64,000 bases of DNA, from assembly GCF_020536995.1 (NCBI RefSeq), contig NC_068369.1:18455921-18519920 (forward strand), read 5' to 3'. This DNA is from Dreissena polymorpha. Taxonomy: Eukaryota > Mollusca > Bivalvia > Myida > Dreissenidae. The notes below the pieces were generated by a model, which had not been told where the DNA came from, did no database searches, and was given only the letters and a program-made list of their open reading frames with translations. This document shows positions 36,801 to 50,200 of this stretch, piece by piece (position 1 is the first letter of the stretch; the number at the start of each line of letters is the position of its first letter). The position numbers and the translations under genes were made by a program.

Positions 36801-37494
36801 ACACCAAGATGGTCCATTTAGCTTTGCCGTTGAATTTTTCAAAAGCACAGCTCATGTTTTTCTATTCATTTATGTTAAGCCTACATGTACATATTTGACA
36901 GCCTACATAGACTGTTAAACAGTTACTTGTACTCAATTGCAGCATTTATTTAAGCTGAAAGTATTTGGAAAAAGTGTTCACCAAATATGTAAAAATAATT
37001 GCTTTGCGCACTTCCCTGCTTATATAAAATCTTGAATAAAATGTATGATATATTGCGGTCAGGTGGACAAGTTCCACAGTTTGTCATGGAATTCCATTGA
37101 AAATATGAGGTTGGAGTATCTTAATTTTTTCTGCCTTATTCATGCTGAGGGTGCTGGTGGAAATTGCTGGAAAATATTCTGGTACAACAACACATATTTT
37201 CTATGCTGCATAGCTTATTTCCATCATATATCAGGGAATTGTTCATGCTTTCAAATTTATATGTCTTATGTGGAAAAATACCAGTGCCTATTTCTACATT
37301 TGTATAGTTAGAATATTTTTGCAGATAAGTTTAAGTTGGAGAGTAAAAACGTGATGGTTTAAATTAATTTTTTTAGAACATTGTGTTTTGATATATCTTG
37401 TTTAATATTGCTGTTTAGAGTATAAGCTTTTTGCTTATTGCTTGATACAATGGCTTATAGAGCAGGTATTTCATTTCTTATCAATCAGTTTAGA
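33861..37494. other. AT-rich intergenic region, nothing coding recognised
   Basis: About 3.6 kb upstream of the GGT gene. The only structure noted is a direct duplication at 35927-35997 (GGAATTAAATTTGTCAACAA repeated after about 40 bp). Open frames are short and unsupported. Confidence 0.35.
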
Positions 37495-37828
37495 CATAAT
37501 TATCATGCCCCCTGTAGGGTGGCATAAAGCAGTTGAACTGTCCGTCCGTCCGTCCGTCCGAAAACTTTAACATTGGCCATAACTTTTGCAATATTGAAGA
37601 TAGCAACTTGATATTTGGCGTGCAGGTGTATCTCATGAAGCTGCACATTTGGAGTGGTGAAAGTTCAAGATCATCCTTCAAGGTCAAAAGTAAAAAAATA
37701 CAATCCAAGGGAAGAAATAAGCTTTAAAAGGGAGATAATTTCTAAACCTGCCAAACAATATAATGAAATTTCAAAGTGGTGCAATAGGGGGCATTGTGAT
37801 TCTGACAAACACATCTCTTGTTTTTCTT
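37495..37828 (+). mobile_element. GGGGGCAT-ended repeat module with GTCC tract
   Basis: It begins TCATGCCCCCTGTAGGGTGG and has a CCGTCCGTCCGTCC tract, the CTTTAACATTGGCCATAAC phrase, AGGTCAAAAG, and an end with CAATAGGGGGCATTGTGATT. It is a single-unit relative of the array at 47.6-48.3 kb. Confidence 0.75.
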
Positions 37829-38207
37829 ATGTTTTAGATTTTTTTTCTGACATTTGTTGAAAATACAAAATGTGACCAATTATATATTGACCAGTTACAC
37901 AAACACATGAATCGCACTGCATTTCATTTTGTCTAAGGTAGTTTGTTTTAGTATCAAAGGTATTTCATTGAGATTATACAACAATGTGCTTTTGTTAACT
38001 TTTGAAATACAATGGTTTCTCAAACAGAACATCTGTGAGTTATAGCTTGGGTTTAAACATCAAATCTGCGTTCTAAAACCTGAAAGGCTACCTATAATTT
38101 GCCAACCCAGTTCTTGATAAAGTCATAACTGATTTATTATGATAAATCAAACAAATGAGCGTGTTTATTTTAGTTTTAAGTTAAACTTTAAATGTTTTGT
38201 TGTAAAT

Positions 38208-41200
38208 ATGGTAGGTTCCATGCGCTCCAATGACCGTCGATCCCTACTCGCCACAGATGGGGAGGCTGGGTACTGCAGCTACGATGACGACGACCTTCAT
38301 GCAGCTGCAAGACTGAGAAAGAAACGTCAGAGGTATACTGTGTGGTTTCACTTTCACTTGCCTATAAGATGAGAGAATATTCCTGATTGCAAATAGTTTC
38401 AGAAATTGCGGTCGCCATTTGTTATGGTAGCCATTGGTTATGTTGAATAACAGCATGTGTCATTCAGATTGATTTGATATTAGAAGGTTTTGTTTGTTTT
38501 TGTATCTGCTTAAATATTTCTTTATCAGAAAGATTTTGTTCTCTGTTGGGAAAATTCAATAACACATTTTGTACTGTAGTACTGAAGATTGAACATGTCA
38601 GGCTTCATGCCCCACCAGTGCTTTATTATTCACCATGTTGGGAATGGGGCTAGGTCCCTTTGAATTGGGCAAATTCGCGGCGTTTTGACTAAAATTGGGA
38701 AATTAGTGTTGTTGCTATTTTGCTCAAAAAGGCTTCAAATGGAGAATTGAAGTATTTTCAGTCTTATTTTTTACTAAAGTTAAACTTATATGGCTGGATG
38801 GGAGATGATCATAATGTTGAAATTAAAACCCTCTGTAATTGGAAATTTGTATGTCCCGTTTGGGAAAAATATATACTTTTTTGCATTGGGAATGGTGCCG
38901 AATACCGGACCCAATTTTTAACGATAAAAAACACTGCCACCTTCGAATTTCCATTATGTTTGCCCATAGATTGCGAGAATGTCTGTGGATAGGATGTGGA
39001 GTGCTGCTCATCTCTCTGGTTGGTGTGGGCCTGTTCTTTGCGACTCACCCCTGGGGCACTAAGACTCCAGCTGAGCCAACTCTCGCGAAATACCGACATG
39101 CTGCTGTGGCCTCAGATGTTTCACTGTGCTCTCACATTGGAAGGTGAAGAAATTTACGCTTATTCTGCCATTTGACAAATAAGCCCATTTCTGAAGATTA
39201 TACATGAGGATTTATTTATATACCCATAAAATAGCCAAAAAAAGACAAATTTGGGAAAGAACATTTTGAACAACAGGAACCTCAAAGATGAAATTGATAT
39301 TTTGGAGTTGAACTTTACCTACTGCAAAAAGAGGGAAAAAAACATTAATTGCATTTGCATTTGTTTGTTTGTTTTTTGATAAAGTAATTCTCCTACTGAA
39401 TTCACTTTTAGCCAATATGTCTTTATGAAAGTTCCAAATACATAAACAGCCACAAGGTCTGATAATCCTAAATTCTGACTTTGTTTCAGACAGATCCTGG
39501 AGGTAGATGGGGGCAATGCAGTGGACGCTGCAGTGGCCACCCTCCTGTGTATGGGGCTGGCTGACCCACAGAGCATGGGCATCGGGGGTGGATTCTTTAT
39601 GAGCATCTATAACAGGTTGGGGGAAGCTTATTGCATATAAATTAACTCTTGATTAAAGAAAAAGGATAGTATATGCCTAATCAAATGTAATCTAATAAAT
39701 CAGTTTGTCCTAATATTTATAACATATTCAAACTGGGTGTTGCTAGGACGCCGTATGAATAATGAAGTAATCAAGAATGCGTCTCTGTTTCTGCTTTTAT
39801 TTCCTTCAACTATTATGACGATAAGGATTGACGACAATGATGACAAGCATTGACGACTAACATTGACGTTTCTCTACATTAAATGAAATTAACAATAACT
39901 AAAATGAATAATAAGATTATAGTACAACAGATATGCTATTCAAAGTATAATATTATAGCATACACTCATTAGAATAAAAGGTTTCATAAATAACAATTTG
40001 AAACATTTTCAATAAATATCAAAATATCTTATACAATATTTATTACACAGCATTATTTCATTGATAAAACATAATATAAATACGGAATATAGTGTTCCCC
40101 ATTTAACGGACCTCGCAAACCAAATAATGTTTCTTTTAAAATCTATGACGGTAAAGCGTGAACGTGCGACGTTGCGGAAAAATATTATACTTGACGGTGT
40201 CATACAATGACGCGCCTTTAAACAATTTAAGATTTCAAATTAAATCACATTAATTATTTTAACACTGGGTATCCATTAATTATCCCACGATTCATTATCA
40301 CGATTCAAAAAAGGTCTGATTATCACAATACTGGTCCTCTAATATTCATGAAACATTTTTGATGCCAGGACTACAGGGAAGAGTTACAGCATTGACGCTC
40401 GTGAAACAGCTCCAGGCAAAGCCACTGTAGACATGTTCTACAAGGGAGCTAACTCCAGTAAAGGTAAGGGACATAAGCTCTAAAGATAGGGGAGCTAACT
40501 CTATTAAAGATAAGGGAATTAATGTCAGTAAAGATAAGGGATTTAACTCCAGTAAAGGAAAGGGACTTAACCAGTAGAGATATGGGAGGTAACTCTAGTA
40601 AGGATAAGAGAGCTAATTCATGTAAAGGTAAGGGACCTAACTCCAGTAAAGGTTAGGGACTTAACTCAAGTAAAGATATGGGAGTAACTCAATTAAAGGT
40701 AAGGGAGCTAATTTCAGTAAATGAAAGGGATTCAACTCCAGTGAATGAAATGGATTTAACTCCAGTGAAGGTAAAGGGCCTAACATTAGTGAAGGTAAGG
40801 GACCTAACATTAGTGAAGGTAAGGGACCGAACATTAGTGAAGGTAAAGGAACTAACTCCAATGACAGTAAGGGAGCTGACTTCAGTTCAGGTAAAGAAGC
40901 TAACTCCTGTAAAAGTAAAGGAGCTTACATCAATATAGGTAAGGGAGATTACTCTTGCTTAGGTAAGGGATCTTACTCCAGTATAGAAAATGCAGGTTTT
41001 TGCAATTATAGAATGTAGCTAACTTCATTTGAGTTTCCTCTGTCCTTTAATTTTGACAATTCAAAATATGAGCCTTGTTCTGAGAAAACTGGGCTTAATA
41101 CATGTGCGTAAAGTGTTGTCCCAGATTAGCCTGTGCAGTCTGCACAGGCTAATCAGGGACGACAGTTTACGCCTTATCCATATTTTCGTGTAGAAGAGAC

Positions 41201-44200
41201 TTCCTTTAAATGAAAAATACCATTAAAGCGGAAAGTGTCATCCCTGATTAGCCAGGCTTACGCACATACATTAAGCCCCGTTTTCTCAGAACACGACTCA
41301 TATATGCCACGCTGAATTCCGCAATTTTGAATACATGTGATGGAACATTTTATTGAAGGGATTTTGTTGCAGATTAAAAAAAAACACTTGTATCAGAAAT
41401 TTGATCTCTTTCATTCTTAATAAATCCAAATCAACCAAACAGTGTATTTGGTCAAGAGTGAAATGACAAGGCTGCAGAGTCATGACCCAATAATTGGTGA
41501 CATAACTCAACATAATGGGTCAAATCAACATGAAAATTGCCTTGAAGGGGCCTTGTCACGTTTGGGTAGCCCGGTAAATTGACAAAATTGAAAAAAGTTG
41601 TTTCAGATTCGCAAATTTTCGTTTAAGTTGTTATATTTGTGAGGAAACAGTAATACTGAACATTTACCATGCTCTAGAATAGCTATTATATGCATCTTTT
41701 GACGATTTAAAAACCCGAAAATTATAAAGCGTTGCAACGCGAAACAAATTAATAATTTGGAGAGTTCTGTTGTTGTCGTTATATTTTGTGAAGCTACGAG
41801 TTTTGGTTATATGAAGTATAAAATACACCTGATATTATATCCTGAAAGATGGCCAAGTGGTCTAGGTGGGAGATTTTTTACTTCAAGATTCCAGTGGTCA
41901 GTGGTTCGAGCCCTGCTGAGGGTTACCTTTTTTTCTTTTTTTAATTTTATTCTTGATTTTTTTACTGGAGCTTTTTATATCCAATGTTATCATTTATCAA
42001 TATAAAGCATTTAATGACAAACTTCAAAATATGCCAAAATCTGTGAAGAGGCCCCTTTAAAGGGAAGGTCTTGCAATTAACAATTTGCTGGAAAGTTCAT
42101 TCAGCAATTATAAACATGTGAAAAAAAATTAGTTAGTTGTGTCTTATGCTAAAAATTGTAAATTGTTATTTTATTGCTATTTTCAAGATTTCATAACAGT
42201 GTGAAAAATTGATATAAAAATATGCCATTTGTAAAACATACATGTATTATTGTAAGTTACTACAACTTGAAATTTATTTCTAAACATCTGTTACATATAC
42301 ACTCATAATTGATTAGGTTTTAATGTAAACATATCTGAACATTTATGTAAATGATGACATGTTTTATTAAGATTGTTTTATGTTAAAAAAACACATATCT
42401 TATTATGCAAGTAATATTAAAATTATAGGCAATAAAATATATAGTAAATTTGTACATAATGGTGTCTACTTCATTAAACTTCTACTACACATGTTAAACA
42501 TGCTGTTCAATGTGAAAGAATATCGCATTCTACCAAAACTTTAATTAGCCCTACACCTCTAATAACTGAACAATCAGTTTTGTACCGTTGCAGTCAAGTT
42601 TGGACAGGTTTCACTATACTTACAGAAAAAATATGAAAACATAAATCTTCTATGAAAATCTTGATCTAATCATGTTAATTATCCCCACGCTTTTTGAAAA
42701 AAAGGTGGGGATATTGTGGTTATCTCCGCCGTCCGTCCGTCTGTCCGTCCGTCCGTCCGTCCGTCCTGGCCACTATCTCCTCCTACACTAAAAGCACTAG
42801 AACCTTGAAACTTACACACATGGTAGCTATGAGCATATGTGCGACCCTGCACTATTTGGAATTTTGATCTGACCCCTGGGTCAAAAGTTATAGCGGTTGG
42901 GGTGGGGCCGCGTTAGAAATTTTCACTCATTTTTTTAGGTTATTTTACATTTACTTCTTTATTTCTACACCGATTCACTTCAAATTGATACTGGACCTCT
43001 CTTATGACAATACGGTCAATCTCAACCATGCATGGCCCCATTCCCAACCCTGGGGCGCCCCGCCCACATAGGCCACACCCACCAAAAATTTCCATTTACT
43101 ATAATTTTTTCATTTCTACACGGATTCACTTCAAATTGATACTGAACTTTTGTTATGACATTAGGGTCAATCTCAACTATGCATGGCCCCAATCCCAACC
43201 CTGGGGCGCCCGCCCACATAGGCCACACCCACCAAAAAATTCCATTTACTATATTTTTTTCATTTCTATACAGATTCACTTCAAATTGATACTGAACTTC
43301 TCTTATGACATTTAGGGTCAATCTCAACTATGCATGGCCCCATAACCAACCCTGGGGCCCCCCCCACATAGACCACACCCACCCAAAATTGCCTTTACTA
43401 TAATTTCTTCATTTCTACACCGATTCACTTCAAATTGATATTGAACTTCTCTTATGACAATACAGTCAATCTCAACTATGCATGGCCCCATTACCAACCC
43501 TGGGGCGCCCCGCCCACATAGACCACACCCACCCAAAATTGCCTTTTACTATAATTTCTTCATTTCTACACCGATTCACTTCAAATTGATACTGAACCTC
43601 TCTTATGACAATACGGTCAATCTCAACTATGCATGGCCCCATTACCAACCCTGGGGCCCCGCCCACATAGACCACACCCGCCCAAAATTGCCTTTTACTA
43701 TAATTTCTTCATTTCTACACCGATTCACTTCAAATTGATACTGAACTTCTCTTATGACAATACGGTCAATCTCAACTATGCATGGCACAATTACCAACCC
43801 TGGGGCGCCCTGCCCACATATGTCACACCCACCCAAAATTGCCTTTTACTATAACTTCTTCATTTCTACACCAATTCACTTCTAATTGATGATGAACTTC
43901 TCTTATGACAATACGGTCAATCTCAGCTATGCATGGCCCCATTACCAACCCTGGGGCACACCTAGGTCAAACATTCGGCGTGGGGATACGCGTCGGCCTC
44001 TGCCGCGCCATTTCTAGTTCTCAAATAATTTACAAAATGTTTTGAAGGTGGCCTGGCTATAGCTGTTCCTGGGGAGATCCGTGGATATCAGGTTGCTATG
44101 GTGAACCATGGTTCGTTGTCATGGAAACAAGTGTTTTTACCAGCAGTTACCATGGCAACCAATGGCTTCCCCGTACCATTATCTTTGCAACATGCCTTAG

Positions 44201-47200
44201 AAGACTTCAAAGCAGCATTTGGCAATAACATAAATGAAACAGTTGCTGCTTATCCACAGTTTGGGTAAGTGGTTTGATATAGTGTTCTGTTACTTAATGT
44301 ACGTGACAGCATTTAAAGTTTGAGTATTCAAACATTGTGATGTGTCTTATTAATTAGCATGGAGCATATTTACATTATTACCAGAAATTTTATGTACTAA
44401 ACATTTATCATTCCTGAATGTCTTGAGTTGAATTTCTTAGCTATCGTCATCAAGATCTTCTACTTTATAAACAAACTGATTTTGATGAACGTCTATTGTT
44501 TTGAACTGCGAAATTTTTCCTCAAACAAGTCGTAAGATCTTTGATGAGAAACAATTCAGATTATGGACAATTGAACTAAAAGGAAATGGCAAATTATACA
44601 AGAAGCTGTTTGCATTTGTTAAGAGCAGTTTTGTGTAAAATATAATGTATGTGAACAAAAGTCAAGAGGAAGATCAAAACATCATCAAGCTTTCAAGTAG
44701 TTATTTCTGCTTCTCTTCATCTTGTCGGAAGTCATAATGAAATTATTCTAATGATTAAAATTGGACTATACAGAATGTTTGTATTAACACTAGCTAGGCC
44801 AAGTTTGATAGATTTAGATCAAGTGGGTTTATAAAATCTTTTTTAATGTGGCAGTATGTCACGTGCAAAAGTAAAGTCGTACGATTTATTCCATAAAAAA
44901 AACATAATAAATTTTTTTCCAGGGTAACCTTATCCGGAAAACATAACCGGTTAACTGGTCGTTTCGGTAGGTTAACCAGTTAACCTCTTGCATCCCTAGT
45001 TTAAACCTTTCAAACCACATTTATCAACCAATCTTGAGAAAATGTGTTGTTGGTTTTACATGATCTTGGCCAAGTTCAAATTTTGTTAACCGTTGATTAA
45101 AAATTAGGTCACAAACTTAAGGTGAGAAAAAAACTTTGTTACCCCTATATAGGGGCCATATTTTGTCTCAATCTCTATGTAGCTTAGTCTTTATTTCTAT
45201 CTTGGCAATATCTTTACCAATATTTACTTTGACTCACATTGGATTAAAAACCAGCCTCCAATTTCTCAAATATTGGATAGCCTGGTTTAACCCTTTCCCA
45301 CTCAGAAGCAAAGTGAAAATGGCTATGTGCAAACAGAATAAAACCAGAACAGTCTGCAAGTAACTCGCAGTCTTTTCAGGTTTTATGCTGTTTGCTGCTC
45401 ATCAGTATCTAAGGGTTGGAAATTAAGCCTTTAAAACTTGAATATAGTAAGAAAGGTCTTGAATTAAATTAAACTCGAGAGGGTTTATATAAGCCTTAGG
45501 CATTCGATGCAATCGAGCTAAAATAAATATGTTTAAACCAAAATAAAAACTTTCTAAGGGACTACAAACACGTCGAAATACGTTTCTAAGTGGTCAATGG
45601 TTAAGAAAAGCTTGCATAATAAGTCACATATTTCATTGATTCATTTGATTATTTTAATGTTCATGTTGTCATACAATATATAATTTATGTTCTCTAGTTC
45701 ACTCGTAATTTTCTATTCAAGCTTGTTTTATATTTAAAATGAAACACTTTTAACAATATGAAAATAGATGTATAACTGAAACCTATAACTGAAACTAATA
45801 CTATCAAAATAGGTTACGAATTCTGAGTAATCTGGGTCAATCAATTGTGTCTTGTTCTGAGAAAACTGGTCATAATGCATGTGCGTAAAGTGTCGTCCCA
45901 GATTAGCCTGTGCAGTCCGCACAGGCTAATCAGGGACGACACTTTCCGCCTAAACTTGATTTTCGGCAAGGAGGGACTTCCTTGAAACTAAAAATACCAT
46001 AAAAGCGGAAAGTGTCGTCTCTGATTAGCCTGTGCGGACTGCACAGGCTAATCTGGGACGACACTTTACGCACATGCATTAAGCCCAATTTTCTCAGACC
46101 AAGACACAATAGGTCAAAACTGACAAAAACTTGTGCACACTCAAGATGAGTAGATGCCTGATTAGAAATGAATCTGTAGTTATAAATTATGCAAGCATAC
46201 ATGGTTGTAAAATTTAGCATCTTAAATGTCAAAATCTGTGGAATAAAACACATGCATTTGTATCTCAAGGACAAACATTTTAAGTCAATATGCATTTTAG
46301 TTATATAGGAATATATTATGTTTGACAACGTTGTTTATTATAAACATATTGGCTTGTATGAAATGACTTATTGTCCCCTACTGGTTTCACCGGAGGGGAC
46401 TAATGGTTTGCGCTCTATCCGTCCGTCAGTCACACTTTTCTGAATCCTGCGATAACTTTTAAAGTTCTTGATATTTTTTCATGAAACTTGAAACATGGAC
46501 AGATGGCAATATGGACATTATGCACGTCATTTCATTTTGTTCCTACGTCAAAAATTATGGTTGCTATGGCAACAAATAGACTAGAAATACTGCTGAAAAT
46601 GGTGGTTTTCTGGATCCTGCGATAACTTTAAAAGTTCTTAATATTTTGTTCATGAAACTTCAAACACGGATAGATGGCAATATGGACCTTATGCACGTCA
46701 TTTCATTTTGTTCCTACGTCAAAAATTCTGGTTGCTATGGCAACAAATATTAAAAAAATCTGACAATGGTGGAATTTCTGACAATGGTGGAGCCGGTAGG
46801 GGACATATATTGCTTGTCAATAGTCTTGTTTATTCTTATGTTTGAAAGAATTCTTGTATTTCTGTTTGTATTGACATATACCAAGTTCAAAACATGCTTA
46901 ATTGAAGTAACAAATTAGGTCGCCATTTCAAATCTTAGACAAATGTTGAACCACTTAAACTCAGTTGAACCCATTATGGCCCTCTTTTTTTATGTGTTTT
47001 GCGCAATACATGGCTGTTTCAATTAATTAATGCTCATACATTGGCAGGAAAACATTCATAAATCCTGAAACCAAAGATATCTACAAGGAAGGGGAGACAA
47101 TTAAAATGCCAGAGCTTGGTAGGACCCTGAAGGTGATTTCAGAGGAGGGTCCTGATGCCTTCTACAATGGCAGCCTCACCCAAGACATCCTGCGAGAGTT

Positions 47201-50200
47201 TCAAGATGCAGGTAGGAACAAATGTCTTTGTTGGTGTTTGATGATGGAAATGAGCCCCGCTTTAGGAAAACTGGGCCTAATGCATATCTGTAAGTGTTAT
47301 CCCAGAAAGGCCTGTGCATTCTAGAAAGCCTAATCAAGGACACCACTTTTTGCTTTTATTAAATTTTTATGAATGTCTTCTTAAGTAAAATCTTGATTAG
47401 GTCTGATTTGAGTTTAGATTTGTCTTGTTAGCCGGTCCTTCCATCAATGAATCAGTTATATTTTTTGTCATGTTTTATTCAAAAAGGTAAAGCTGCTAAA
47501 AAGATGGAACTTCAAAATATATTGAGCTTTAACCTATCTGAGCATGAGAGCTTGATCACGGCAATGCTGACATAAGGCTAAAGTTTATGTCATGGGATTT
47601 TTATATCCCCCACTATAGTAGTGGGGGACATATTGTTTTTGCCCTGTCTGTTGGTCTGTTGGTCTGTCTGTCTGTTTGCGCCAACTTTAACATTTTGCAA
47701 TAACTTTTGCTATATTGAAGATAGCAACTTCATATTTGGCATGCATGTGTATCTCATGAAGCTGCACATTTTGAGTGGTGAAAGGTCAAGGTCATCCTTC
47801 AAGGTCAGAGGTCAAATATATGTGGCCAAAATCGCTCATTTTATGAATACTTTTGCAATATTGAAGATAGCAACTTGATATTTGGCATGCATGTGTATCT
47901 CATGGAGCTGCACATTTTGAGTGGTGAAAGGTCAAGGTCAAGGTCATCCTTCAAGGTCAGAGGTCAATTATATGTGGCCAAAATCGCTCATTTTATGAAT
48001 ACTTTTGCAATATTGAAGATAGCAACTTGATATTTGGCATGCATGTGCATCTCATGGAGCTGCTCATTTTGAGTGGTGAAAGGTCAAGGTCATCCTTCAA
48101 GGTCAGAGGTCAAATATATGTGGCCCAAATCGCTTATTTTATGAATACTTTTGCAATATTGAAGATAGCAACTTGATATTTGGCATGCATGTGCATCTCA
48201 TGGAGCTGCACATTTTGAGTGGTGAAAGGTCAAGGTCAAGGTCATCCTTCACAAGGTCAAGGTCATCCTACAATGTCAAACATCATATAGGGGGACATTG
48301 TGTTTCACAAACGCATCTTGTTTTTCCAGCAATTTATGCCTCATTTAAAAGGAGAATAAATATAAAAATTTATTAAAAAGTGTGTGTGGACACCTGAACT
48401 GTTGCAATGTCATATCCTGTTTCAGGTTCTATAATCACCGCAGAGGATTTACTTGCTTACCGAGCAAAATATAGCGACTCATACTCATATAAACTGAGTA
48501 ACAACTACACACTGCACACAAGCAAGGCGCCGTCTGGGGGAGTGATTCTCTTGTTCATTCTCGGCATTTTGGATGGTGGGTGTTTTAAACATTTTTGCCA
48601 AAACTTTTTGATTCTGTGGTTTTAAATTTGGCGTCTATTGGTTAATGCATTGAAGTTGATGTTCTTACGGTCCTTAAGCCTTGAATAGCCATTTTAATAC
48701 ATCACACCAATAAATTATTGTGAGCAGTCACTGTCTTAATTGATTGACTAAGACTTGCTCCATAGGCGGAGGGATATTGTTTTGGCGTTGTCGGTCTGTC
48801 CTTCCGTCTTTCCGTCACTTTTGTGTCCAGAGCCATATCTTGGAAGTGCTTTGGCTAATTTCATTGAAACTTGGTATGAGTATATATATGGATAAGAGGA
48901 TGATGCACGCCAAATGGCATTATACACCATCTGTTAATAACGGAGTTATGGGCCTTTGAATCTTGAAAAAATGCTTTCTTGTGTCCGAAGCTATATCTTA
49001 GAAGTGCTTTGGCGGATTTCATTGAAACTTGGTATGAGTATATATATGGATAAAAGGATGATGCATGCCAAATGGCATTGTACGCCATCAGATAATAAAG
49101 GATATATGGCCTGTTGTATCTGGAAAAAATGCTTTTTTAGTGTGACGGAGCCATATCTTGGAATTGCTTTGACTGATTTCATTGAAACTTGGTAGGAGTA
49201 TATATATGGATAAGAGGATGATGACAACTTTTTGTGTCCAGAAGTATATTGGCGGGGGATATCAATTCAACGAATTTTCTTGTTTAAAGATGATATTGTA
49301 TTGAAAATCTTGTAGATTATATATCCTACCGTTTAAAATAATGCTGTTATTTCATTTTGCATTGACAATTAATGTTGTTTGCGAAGCGTAGATTCATTGA
49401 TTATGAATGCAAAACCAATTATTTTCATCAGGCTACAATTTTACGCCAAGTGACATCAGTTCAACAGAGAAGTCCATCCTGACTTTCCATCGATTTATTG
49501 AAGCCTTCAAGTTTGCATATGCCAAGAGGACACAGCTTGCTGATGAAGACTTTGAGAAGAATGTCACAGAGGTCTATAGAACTAGGTTTTCAACCAATCT
49601 TAATTTAATCCTAATTTAATAGATATTTAACTTCAAGATAATTTTTAACATAGATTGTGTTACTGCTTTACTTACAGCTCTTATCAGGATACATAAAAAA
49701 GGCACATGGTAGGTCTTTTACTAGTTATTTTCCTCAAGAAAATACTGGCGTCCAAGGGTTATTATCCCCTACCAAAGGCGGAGGGATATAGACCGTCTGT
49801 CCGTCATTCCGTCTATCTGTGTTCATAGAGAAAAAAAAATAATAAAGATAGGAAAAACTACAAAATCTTGCATTTCATAAAAATTCCAAGTACAGCAACA
49901 GTAACTCGCAGTCTTTTCAGTTTTTATGCTTTTTGCTGCACATCAGGGTTGGAAATGAAGCTTTTAAAACTTCAGTTTAGTAATATAGATCCTTCATTTA
50001 ATTTGATATTGTAAGGGATTACGAATGAGTCATAATGTGTATACGAGCATGAAGTGGTTAACAAACAATCAAACTCAACACCTCCCTTCGCAGCTGGTGG
50101 CCAACCTGACCTCCCGTAGCTACATTGAGTCCATACGCAGTCAGATCTGGGACAACCAGACCCACCCCTACATGTACTACGGGCCAACGTACTACCAGGA

